DNA from: Planctomycetota bacterium
Lineage (GTDB): Bacteria; Planctomycetota; Planctomycetia; JALXBF01
DNA length: 64,000 nucleotides
Direction of reading: 5' to 3'
Assembly (NCBI GenBank): GCA_026991575.1
Contig: JALXBF010000179.1
Span: forward strand, 1-64,000
Position 1 is the stretch's first letter, and every line of letters starts with the position of its first letter. Both the position numbers and the translations under genes were made by a program. Positions 7,940-15,141 of the stretch are shown in pieces. A model generated the notes under the pieces. That model had not been told where the DNA came from, made no database searches, and saw nothing but the letters and a program-made list of their open reading frames with translations.

Positions 7940-10900
7940 AGATGACCCATGACGACGGAGGTGGTGTAACGTTGCCATTGGTATCGTAACGGATGGGAAC
8001 TGGGGGGAGCATAAACAACCCATCCGGTACGGTTGGCGATTCCTTGACAATAGTCGTCGTTTCTTCCGACAGCGCAACCGTGCAGACACAGTCTGCCCTC
8101 CTTCTTGCCATGGCGATCAATAAGCTTTTCGAAGGCTAGCGGACTAGCCCTTCTGCGTCCAACCTCTTGCTTGGGTGGCGGGTTTGATGCTCGCGTCCGG
8201 TCACTGTGAGCGATAACGTGAGTCTCGTCAGCTTTGCCACCGAGTGTGTCCAGTTGACCCTGCAGTTTCGGGCTGGGCGCGTGTGTGCCGGTCAACTTGC
8301 CGATGTGTGTCACTCTTACCTTCACGATCTTCGATGGCGGATCGTCCTCTTTCTTGGCATTTTCCGCGATTTCTGCGGCCAGTCGTTCGGCCGCGGCTGA
8401 AAACTCCACGCCCGTTGCCAGGCCCGGGCCACCCCGACCAGAGGGGTCGTAGACAATCAGCACACGGCGCAGCTCGTTCTCGCCTTCTGGTGCCCCAGCA
8501 GACAGGCCCAACCGGTCGACGAGCGTAACAGGGCGGTGGCCCGCATAACGGTACGAGCTGCTGTCGGTCGCTAGGCCGATGGGATCGGCACTGGCGAAAC
8601 TTCCTGTCGCTGGGGCCTGGTACCGAGCGACCATCGCCCACAGTTTGCCTGAACCGCTTCTGTCTCTGCCAGTGAATCCGAACCGCCAGGCGCTGCTCCA
8701 CCCGCCGACCGGTAGGCCGAAGCTTTCGTAGGCGACGCTGGCGAGGATGGTCCCCGACGAATCCACCCAACCCCGGATGCTGCCGACGTAGTCGGTGAGG
8801 TCGAAGGTGATTTCGCCGAGGGCGTCTTCTCGGGCAAGGAGGGAGTCAACGGCGGCGGCGTAGAGGCGGCGCTCGGTGAGCTGCGCGGTGATGCCGTCCG
8901 AAGTGTCCGGGTCCGTGAAGTCGGCAATCGGGTTGGCCGCGAAGATCGCGCTTGAGTAGATGCCATCCACATACGGGGCTAGGCCGCCCTGGGCGATCTG
9001 CTCGGCCGTCGGCGGCTGGGCCAGGTCATGCAGCACAAACGTGAACCGCTCCGGCTCAGGGCCGGTCGGGCCGTCCGGGTCCTCGTAGAACGCGATCCGG
9101 CGGTTGAACGCGTCGTAGACGTACGTCTCACTCCACAGCACATTCCCCTGGCCGTCCTTGTGCACCACGGCCGTCAGCCGGTTGCGGTAGTCCCACGTGT
9201 ACTCCGTCACCTCGCCGGTCAGCGTGTTCGTCTTGCGAATCAGGTTGCCTTCGTTGTCGTACTCGTAGTCGTTGGTTCCATCCGACAGCAGCCGATTGTC
9301 CGCACCGGTCACATAGCCGGTGCCGTGCAGGTGAGACTCCGTTCGATTGCCATTGGGCGTGTAGCGGTAGTACTCGACCAGGTTCCCCTGGCCATCCCAC
9401 ACGTCCGTCAACTGACCCTGCGGGTCGTACGCATACGTGCGCGTCCCTTCCGGACCGCTGTACGCCACGATCTGACCGGCCGCATCCCAGGTGTACGCGA
9501 AGTCCGCCAGCGGCGTCGCATTGCCCTGCGAATCCACGTAGTCATGGTCAATCAGCGTCACCCGCGAGGCGGCGTCATAGCTGTAGTTGGTGACGATCTG
9601 GGGATCCTGACCCCACCCACCACCGGAGCCGGGCTCAAAGCGGATCATCCGCACCAGCCGGCTGGCCGCATCGTAGGCGAACTGCACGGTTGCCTTCGGC
9701 GTGCCGCTGACGACCAACTCCGCCTGCGTCATCCGCGACAGCTTGTCATACTGGTACCGCCACTCGGTGCCGTAGTTGTCGGTGAGGCGGATGCGGTTGC
9801 CCGCATCGTCGTAGGTGTTGGCAAGCTGGATGACCGGGTAGGTCGAGGGGCTACCGGTGTTGTCCAGACTGATGATGCGGCCCGCGTCGCCGTAGGCAAG
9901 CGTGTAGGTCTGGTTCGGGTCGGAGACGCCAATCAACTGGTTGGCGGCATCCCAGGTGTAGCTGATCTGAAAGATGATCTGGCCCTGGCCGTCGAGCCAC
10001 TTCTCTGCGGTGCGGCGGCCGTCGAGGTCGTAGTCGAACTCACGCCGCCGTCCGTTGCGGTCGACGACGGCCGTCAGTTGACCAGCGGCATCGTGCTCGA
10101 GGAAGCGGCTCAGCCCCAGCGCGTTGATCTCTTCGATGACCCGATCCACGGCATCCAACCGCCACTGGGTCGTGTTCCCATCGGCATCGGTCAGCGAGAT
10201 GAGATTGCCTTCCTCATCATAGCCGAAAGTGATCTCCGGGTTGTTGCTCGGGTCACTGTCGCCATCGGGCAGGATTATGGCCGTCCGCCAGTCGCGGGCG
10301 TTGTAGCGGTACCGCGTCGTGCGGCCCAAGGGATCAGTGACCGCGGCGACCATGCCGGTGAGGGTGTAGCTGATGGTGGTCTGATTGCCGAGCGGATCTC
10401 GGGTGGCGATCACTCGGTTGCGTGCATCGTAGTCCCATTCGGAGCGGTTCCCCAGCGGATCGATCGCCGCGATCCGGTTGCCCACCAAGTCATACTCCCA
10501 CTTCCAGCGATTGCCTTCTGCGTCGACCAGCTCGATGAGCCGATCGAGGTTGTCGTACTGATAGTCGGTCTGGCTGGTTTCCAGGCCTGCCAGGGGGTCG
10601 GTGCGCCGGACGAGCCGATCGACGGCATCCCAGCTGAAGGTGGTCTTGGCGCCGGTTGGATCGGTGATGGCGATGACCCGGCCGCGAGCGTCGCGTTCGT
10701 AGCTGGTGGTGCGGCCCAGCGGGTCGGTGACCGACAGGAGCCGCTGCTCGGCGTCGTAGGCGTAGCTGGTGACAAAGCCCATTGGGGTGGTGACGGTGAC
10801 CAGCGTTCCGAGGGCATCGTAGCCGTAGCTGGTCTGGCGGCCCAGCGGATTGATGCTTGCGATGACTTCGTCGGCTGCGTTGTAGAGCGTCTGCCAGATG

Positions 10901-10980
10901 GAGTTGTTCGTGGGGTCGGTGTCCTCATCGGGATCGATCACCTTCACCGGCCGGTGCAGCACGTCGTACTCATAGCGCAC
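7852..10980 (-). CDS. RHS/YD-repeat protein, apparently 5'-truncated and 3'-frameshifted, with a caspase/CHAT-like tip
   Basis: 1042 residues. More than 20 YD repeats (pattern YxYDxxGrl) cover residues 1-700, followed by the RHS core signature FASADPIGLATDSSSYRYAG and VDRLGL near residue 830. The variable tip, about 838-1000, opens with a beta strand (RRVLIVYDP) and contains THVIAHSD (His925) and CLHGCAVG (Cys969), the His/Cys layout of CHAT/caspase-type proteases. The start is a GTG without a ribosome-binding site, and RHS-like sequence begins only about 25 codons upstream, next to a repeat element. The usual secretion and shell N-terminus is therefore missing. At a C6 run (plus-strand G6, 8002-8007) the protein-like frame moves: removing one C would end the protein at 7899 with a natural-looking tail. 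It may be a silent cassette or pseudogene. Confidence 0.8.
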   Translation of the reverse strand: MRYEYDVLHRPVKVIDPDEDTDPTNNSIWQTLYNAADEVIASINPLGRQTSYGYDALGTLVTVTTPMGFVTSYAYDAEQRLLSVTDPLGRTTSYERDARGRVIAITDPTGAKTTFSWDAVDRLVRRTDPLAGLETSQTDYQYDNLDRLIELVDAEGNRWKWEYDLVGNRIAAIDPLGNRSEWDYDARNRVIATRDPLGNQTTISYTLTGMVAAVTDPLGRTTRYRYNARDWRTAIILPDGDSDPSNNPEITFGYDEEGNLISLTDADGNTTQWRLDAVDRVIEEINALGLSRFLEHDAAGQLTAVVDRNGRRREFDYDLDGRRTAEKWLDGQGQIIFQISYTWDAANQLIGVSDPNQTYTLAYGDAGRIISLDNTGSPSTYPVIQLANTYDDAGNRIRLTDNYGTEWRYQYDKLSRMTQAELVVSGTPKATVQFAYDAASRLVRMIRFEPGSGGGWGQDPQIVTNYSYDAASRVTLIDHDYVDSQGNATPLADFAYTWDAAGQIVAYSGPEGTRTYAYDPQGQLTDVWDGQGNLVEYYRYTPNGNRTESHLHGTGYVTGADNRLLSDGTNDYEYDNEGNLIRKTNTLTGEVTEYTWDYRNRLTAVVHKDGQGNVLWSETYVYDAFNRRIAFYEDPDGPTGPEPERFTFVLHDLAQPPTAEQIAQGGLAPYVDGIYSSAIFAANPIADFTDPDTSDGITAQLTERRLYAAAVDSLLAREDALGEITFDLTDYVGSIRGWVDSSGTILASVAYESFGLPVGGWSSAWRFGFTGRDRSGSGKLWAMVARYQAPATGSFASADPIGLATDSSSYRYAGHRPVTLVDRLGLSAGAPEGENELRRVLIVYDPSGRGGPGLATGVEFSAAAERLAAEIAENAKKEDDPPSKIVKVRVTHIGKLTGTHAPSPKLQGQLDTLGGKADETHVIAHSDRTRASNPPPKQEVGRRRASPLAFEKLIDRHGKKEGRLCLHGCAVGRNDDYCQGIANRTGWVVYAPPSSHPLRYQWQRYTTSVVMGHLCAGVAQEIRAQAVGQAQAWRLSAGHWCP

Positions 10981-11049
10981 CGTGTCGCCGAAGGTAACTG
11001 GGCGCTTGCGAGGGGGCGGAAGAGCAGTAATGCTGGCCGGGAGATGGGC

Positions 11050-11424
11050 GAATCGAGCCAGGAGGGTGCTTCAATGGGCGGCAGGGGGCCTTTGTGCCCC
11101 CCTGCCGCTGTGTTGATGGGTAGCGGGGGCGGTACGGGTCTTGTTTGCTTTTCCCGTAGTGGAAATGCCCCGGACGCCGCGGACGCTGTCCGCGGCGTCG
11201 GCGAGGTGGCATCGCGCTCCCTCCGGGACGACAGCGCAATCTCTCTGCGCACAGCGCCCGCCCAAGGGAATCGGACCACCCGGGCCGCGGGCGGGATCGA
11301 CCCGCCCGCGGCCCGAAAGGGAAAAAAGTTCTTTGGAGATCTGCCCGCGCTATCCATCAACGTTGCGGGCGGGGGGGCATGAAGGCCCCCGCCCGCCCAT
11401 TGAAGCAGGCTGCTGGGTTGATTC
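11050..11424. repeat. Inverted-repeat element, copy 1 (arms A and B)
   Basis: Arm A (plus, 11050-11130) and arm B (minus, 11341-11424) are similar and face each other tail to tail. Each arm has a lead-in GAATC..CCAG..AG..TGCTTCAATGGG, a G-rich/C-rich hairpin (GGCAGGGGGC with GCCCCCCTGCC in A) and a tail resembling GTTGATnGATAGCGnGGGC. Each arm is followed by a strong second hairpin: 11173-11183 with 11189-11199 (11 bp perfect) after A, and 11281-11295 with 11301-11315 (15 bp perfect, loop ATCGA) after B. From the TGCTTCAATGGG of A to that of B is 341 bp. No protein is encoded. This is compatible with a MITE-like or structured-RNA element next to the cut-off 5' end of the RHS gene. Confidence 0.6.
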
Positions 11425-12221
11425 GGCAGTTCCGGACGCAGCATCCGGGCCACTCGTTGTCGTCGAGCACCATGGTGTGCACGGCCTACCGTCCGCCGGT
11501 CGCCACACGCGCAGATCGTGCCCCGCGCCGCAACCACACGGCCCGCGACCCCGTCTGCACCGGTCGCTGCCGTACCCATCTCCTCGCCTCACCGCTGGCG
11601 GTGCCCGCCAACCCGCCCCGCGAGGGAAACTTTTCTAGTTGAAACGGCAGTAGGATCCCTCGGCCGTCGCGCTCACGGCTGGGCAAGGTCGATCGGATCG
11701 ACCGCTACCAACACCTCCGCCGCCTGCTGTTCCACTACCCGGCGCCTGTACCGCCCAATCACGGGGGCAACGCCCACACGCCCGTTGCGCCGACCGCGCC
11801 ATGGCCACAATAGCCTCGATGCCCTCCTCTGCATGTTCACCAGCTCCCGTCCCCTCCCCGCCCTTGCAGCACGCTGCGCTCGGGTCAGATGAGCACTCCT
11901 GGTCGGGGCAAACCGGACGATCAGGTTGGTTGCTCGCGCGGCGTGGCCACTGCCCCAAACTACCGATGCCACCCCCGCTGCGAGGTGCAGAGTGGTTCGC
12001 GAGGAGCCACCGAAGAGCGCCGATGCGCACGGTTCTGCTCCCTGCTACGGCGCGCTTTAGCTCATGGTGGTGTCCGTCGTGCAAGCCGCGTGTGGCGATG
12101 GACTTCACGCGGGTGCGCTTCAGTTCTTGCGCCCACTCTGCCGGTAGGTTGCTCGCTCTATGTGCTGGCGAGACGGCCCTGGGCGTGTCGCCGTGTCAGC
12201 GTTGCAGTTCGCAGACCGGGG
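11425..12221. other. About 800 bp with no convincing gene between the two repeat elements
   Basis: High-GC sequence. The frame with a protein-like look is 11643-11813 plus (HLRRLLFHYPAPVPPNHGG), which lacks a start codon and could be the end of a decayed gene. The opposite strand has a 157-residue open frame (11635-12108) of Gly/Ser/Arg-rich composition without motifs. I do not call either a gene. Confidence 0.35.
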
Positions 12222-12550
12222 GACTGATTGAGCGGACCGGCTGGTTCAACGGGCGGGCGGAGGGGGGAGCTTTACGCTCCTCATCCGCAACGTTGATTGA
12301 ATAGCGGGGCAGATCCAGAGAACTCCTTTTTCGCGCCATGCTGCTGGCCAGTCCGGCCCGCGGCACAGCCCTGGAACGCTGCCCTTCCGCCGCAGTCCAC
12401 GCCCGTGGCGGCAGCGCAAGAGAAGAAAACTCAAGGGATATCGCCGGCGCTAAACGGGATTTCACCGACTGTACGCGGTCCTGCCGGGGGCGAAAAGTAG
12501 GTTCCTCCTCGGTCGCTGTCGCGGAAGGATTCGTGCGAGAGGATAGCGAG

Positions 12551-12580
12551 GAGGAACCGTTATGGGAGGAACCGTTATGG
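12551..12580 (+). repeat. 15-bp tandem duplication carrying ribosome-binding site and start codon
   Basis: GAGGAACCGTTATGG occurs twice back to back (12551-12565 and 12566-12580). Each copy holds a GAGGA ribosome-binding site and an ATG, at 12562 and 12577. Because 15 is a multiple of three, both starts are in frame with the transposase and differ only by the five residues MGGTV. Confidence 0.9.
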
Positions 12581-13683
12581 ATCGAAGAACGCGGCAGAGA
12601 AGCCTACAACGGCGTTGGTGTTCGCTTTCGCGTGGTGTGCGGGATCGCCTGAAGCGGGCGCGCCACTACAGCACCGACGCTACGCTGCGGTTGCGGATCC
12701 GTGCGGTGCTCCATTGTATGGGCGGGCTAAGTTGCCGGGAAGCGGCGCGGCGGCTGAGGTGTAGCGACCGCTTTGTCCGGCTGGCGACGCAGCGTTTTAT
12801 CGAAAAAGGTCCGGAGGCATTCTGCGACGGTCGTCGTGGCCGGGGTAGGGCGAAGCGCTTGACGGCGCAGTTGGCCGGGCTGCTGCGGGAGGCAGCGAGG
12901 CGTGGTCCGAAGGCGTTTGGTTATGACTGGAACTACTGGACGGTGAAGCGGTTTGTTCGGCTGGTGGCGGATCGTTTGGGGGTTCGGTTGGCGGTAGCGA
13001 CGATGTGGCGTTACCTGCGTCGGCTGGGTATTCGTCGGGTGCGAGCGAAGCCGTATGTGGTGACACCGTGGCCTAAGGAGCGGGCGTTGCGTCGGTTATG
13101 GTACATCTGCCGGCAGCTGCGGCGGGTGGGGCCGGACGAGGTGGTGGTGTTTGCGGATGAGAGCGAGGTGCACTTGAATCCGAAGATAGGCTACGACTGG
13201 TGTATGCGTGGTCATCGTCGTCGGATTCGGACGCCAGGCACCGATGTGCGTGTCTATGGGGCGTTGGCGCTAGAGCACGGTACTCGGCGGTTGGTCGCGG
13301 TGTGGGGGCGGCGGAAGGATAGCGCTCTGTTTCGGTCGTTGCTGGCGCGACTGGATCGGGTCTACGCGAACAAGCGTAGGATCCACGTTGTGCTGGACAA
13401 CGCTGCGATCCACAAGTCGAAGGCTGTGGGTGAGTACCTCCAGCAAAAAGGCGATCGGTTCAAGCTATGGTTCCTTCCTCCCTTCTGTCCTGATGCGAAT
13501 CCGGTCGAACTCGAGTGGCAGGCTTTTCATGCGGCAGTGACGGTCTTGCACAGCCGTGTCGACATCGACACTCTGATCGCCGACGCCAGCCGTTACCTTG
13601 CCAATCGCTCCCGATCCAACACACTACGTCACCGCGATCATCCGTGGGACTGGAAACCTACCGCCTCGCGTCTGCCCGCGTAA
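12562..13683 (+). CDS. IS630-family transposase
   Basis: 373 residues (or 368 from the second start at 12577). An N-terminal helix-turn-helix (about residues 53-72, GLSCREAARRLRCSDRFVRL) and a winged-helix region precede a complete DDE catalytic domain: Asp199 in VVFADESEVHLNP, Asp279 in VVLDNAAIH, and Glu316 in NPVELEW, spaced 36 residues after the second Asp as expected for IS630/Tc1-type enzymes. It cuts and pastes its own DNA at TA sites. Length and motifs look intact, so the element may be active. It sits between inverted repeat arms C and D. Confidence 0.92.
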   Translation: MGGTVMDRRTRQRSLQRRWCSLSRGVRDRLKRARHYSTDATLRLRIRAVLHCMGGLSCREAARRLRCSDRFVRLATQRFIEKGPEAFCDGRRGRGRAKRLTAQLAGLLREAARRGPKAFGYDWNYWTVKRFVRLVADRLGVRLAVATMWRYLRRLGIRRVRAKPYVVTPWPKERALRRLWYICRQLRRVGPDEVVVFADESEVHLNPKIGYDWCMRGHRRRIRTPGTDVRVYGALALEHGTRRLVAVWGRRKDSALFRSLLARLDRVYANKRRIHVVLDNAAIHKSKAVGEYLQQKGDRFKLWFLPPFCPDANPVELEWQAFHAAVTVLHSRVDIDTLIADASRYLANRSRSNTLRHRDHPWDWKPTASRLPA

Positions 13684-13913
13684 CCTATATGAAAAACCGT
13701 TTAGTCAATAGTCAATCAACCCCCGGCCTGGGGGGCACAAACCCCCCGGGCCCGTTCGAAGCAGGCGGCACAATCCCTCCGCCTCCAGCTTCGCACGCCA
13801 CCAACACCGCGCGGGGTATCAAGTTATCCGGTCGCACGGTACGACGCCGTACCACTGCCTCGCATACCTGGTGTGCTGCAAGGGCTGAAACGCACCCACT
13901 TCAGGCGGTTCAC

Positions 13914-13941
13914 TTGACAGCCTCAAGCCATGGGCTAGAGT
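13914..13941 (+). promoter_or_regulatory. Sigma-70-type promoter for the tandem-repeat protein
   Basis: A perfect -35 TTGACA at 13914-13919 and a -10 TAGAGT at 13936-13941 (four of six matches to TATAAT) with 16 bases between. It lies about 110 bp ahead of the ATG at 14050 in the 366-bp gene-free stretch 13684-14049, which otherwise holds only the end of IS630 and repeat arm D. Confidence 0.5.
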
Positions 13942-14049
13942 TACGTGGATTTGGGGTTGTTCCGTAACACGGTCCGGCCGAATGCGGGGCAAATCCAACA
14001 CGTCCTTGGTCTAGTGCGTCTCGTAGTGTCTCAAGAACGGGGGGTTGTG

Positions 14050-14823
14050 ATGTACGTATCCAGCATCTCTCGGCCGGCATGGCTGCCTGCACAGCGAATG
14101 CGGCAGCAGGCCGCTGCGCCGAGCGGTAATCTCGCAGATCCCGCAAGTGTACCGTTTCCCGGGCGACAGGGGGTCATTCCTACACCGACGGCGCGGGCGC
14201 GAGCTAGCTCAACCGAGCTGGTCGGTTACATTCCGACGCCCAGCGCGCATGGGACTCCGGACGGTCCGGTGGATCCAAGCAAGGTCGCGTCTCCTGAGCG
14301 ACAGGGGGTCATTCCTACGCCGGCGGCACGGGCGCGAGCTAACTCAACCGAGCTGGTCGGTTACATTCCGACGCCCAGCGCGCATGGGACTCCGGATGGT
14401 CCGGTGGATCCAAGCAAGGTCGCGTCTCCCGAGCGTCAGGGGGTGATTCCTACGCCGGCGGCACGGGCGCGAGCTAACTCAACCGAGCTGGTCGGTTTTA
14501 TCCCGACGCCCACCGCGCATGGAACTCCGGATGGTCCGGTGGATCCAAGCAAGGTCGCGTCTCCCGAGCGACAGGGGGTCATTCCTACGCCGACGGCACG
14601 GGCACGAGCCGACTCAACTGAACTGGCAAGCGCTGCTACTACGGCAGCAGAGCGCCGTGGCGGTCCTGTGGATCCACCAAGCCCGGCTACCGGTTCGGGA
14701 GCATCCATGGCGTTTACCAGCATGCCTGACCCCGATCGGACCGGTGGCTTGCAGCCTGGTCCTCAGCCTAAGCCGTACGGCTTCCACGCGGCCGCCAGCA
14801 GCCGCGTTAACTTCCTTGCCTGA
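14050..14823 (+). CDS. Protein built of 45-residue Pro/Ala/Ser-rich tandem repeats, function unknown
   Basis: 257 residues from the ATG at 14050, which follows a GGGGGG run (ACGGGGGGTTGTG). The frame is open back to 13945, but that lies next to the -10 element. Residues about 39-192 consist of three full 45-residue units and a partial fourth: RQGVIPTP.ARARA.STELVG[YF]IPTP.AHGTPDGPVDPSKVASPE. Each unit contains IPTP twice. There is no signal peptide, membrane segment or Cys. The low-complexity Pro/Ala/Thr composition suggests an extended, unstructured chain, and the TP sites could suit phosphorylation or binding, but that is inference. A strong terminator follows. I do not recognise the family. 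Confidence 0.7.
   Translation: MYVSSISRPAWLPAQRMRQQAAAPSGNLADPASVPFPGRQGVIPTPTARARASSTELVGYIPTPSAHGTPDGPVDPSKVASPERQGVIPTPAARARANSTELVGYIPTPSAHGTPDGPVDPSKVASPERQGVIPTPAARARANSTELVGFIPTPTAHGTPDGPVDPSKVASPERQGVIPTPTARARADSTELASAATTAAERRGGPVDPPSPATGSGASMAFTSMPDPDRTGGLQPGPQPKPYGFHAAASSRVNFLA
14164..14625 (+). repeat. 135-bp in-frame tandem repeat (3.4 copies)
   Basis: Units start at 14164, 14299, 14434 and 14569, exactly 135 bp apart; the fourth ends after STEL at about 14625. The units are nearly identical in DNA, including synonymous positions (for example CAGGGGGTCATTCCTAC), which indicates recent duplication or gene conversion. Confidence 0.95.
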
Positions 14824-14853
14824 ATGTCCTGTTGCAGATCTCGAGGGGGGGAA

Positions 14854-14891
14854 TGTTCGGTCGGCGTCCTCAGCCGGATGCCGACCGAACA
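14854..14891 (+). terminator. Strong terminator hairpin after the repeat protein
   Basis: TGTTCGGTCGGC (14854-14865) pairs perfectly with GCCGACCGAACA (14880-14891): a 12-bp stem and a 14-base loop followed by CTTCTT, 30 bp after the stop codon. The rest of the 318-bp gap to the next gene shows only a promoter-like site. Confidence 0.7.
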
Positions 14892-15041
14892 CTTCTTGCG
14901 ACGCTCCCACCTGGCCCTGTGCCCAGCTACCGCGACACGCGAGCCGGTGCCGACGTCGGTACGCATGGATGGTCCGGTCTAGCGGCATCGGCTACACGTC
15001 CGCCAACGCGCCAGCGGGGGGATCAGACAGTAGTGTGTTCA

Positions 15042-15051
15042 TTGCTAGAAT
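15042..15051 (+). promoter_or_regulatory. Extended -10 promoter candidate for the isochorismatase-like gene
   Basis: TTGCTAGAAT carries an extended -10 (TGn then TAGAAT, five of six matches to TATAAT). There is no good -35 at the expected distance, which extended -10 promoters tolerate. It is about 90 bp ahead of the start at 15142. Confidence 0.35.
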
Positions 15052-15141
15052 GCTGCTCAAGCAAGCTCGCGCACTCGTCCGAGCGCAGTTACTCGGTCGT
15101 TCGGCCAGCTTGAGTAGCAGCAGGCCGGTGAGGAGATCGTG

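Larger units (their letters stand above)
12498..13687 (+). mobile_element. IS630-family insertion sequence
   Basis: A single transposase gene bounded by short inverted ends: TAGGTT at 12498-12503 and AACCTA at 13682-13687. Both ends include a TA, the dinucleotide target that IS630/Tc1 elements duplicate. The visible inverted repeat is only 6 bp and poorly conserved beyond that, so the exact ends are provisional. The roughly 1.19-kb size fits the family. Confidence 0.55.
12222..13780. repeat. Inverted-repeat element, copy 2 (arms C and D), interrupted by IS630
   Basis: Arm C (plus, about 12225-12322) repeats the pattern of copy 1: GATTGAGC lead-in, TGGTTCAACGGGCGGGCGG hairpin start, GCAACGTTGATTGAATAGCG tail and a CAGATCC..AGAACTCCTTTTT stretch that matches arm B's tail. 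Arm D (minus, about 13709-13775) has TGCTTCGAACGGG, a GGGGGG/CCCCCC hairpin and GTTGATTGA, then diverges. C and D face each other tail to tail, as A and B do. The C-to-D distance is 1522 bp. Subtracting the IS630 copy (12498-13687) leaves 332 bp, close to the 341 bp of copy 1. The insertion sequence therefore appears to have landed inside such an element. Confidence 0.5.

Noticed and set aside
11281-11315. 15-bp perfect hairpin considered as a rho-independent terminator
   Set aside because: On the plus strand it is followed by AAAGGG, and on the minus strand the T-run precedes it. It is better seen as part of repeat element copy 1.
9028-11382. Plus-strand open frame of 784 codons
   Set aside because: It is antisense to the RHS gene. 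Its Val/Arg/His-rich composition and lack of domains are what the YD-repeat coding strand produces in reverse.
11643-11813. Protein-like frame HLRRLLFHYPAPVPPNHGG
   Set aside because: No start codon and too short; kept only as a possible remnant in the gap description.
14164-14625. 135-bp repeats considered as a CRISPR array
   Set aside because: Units are contiguous, in frame with one ORF and have no spacers.
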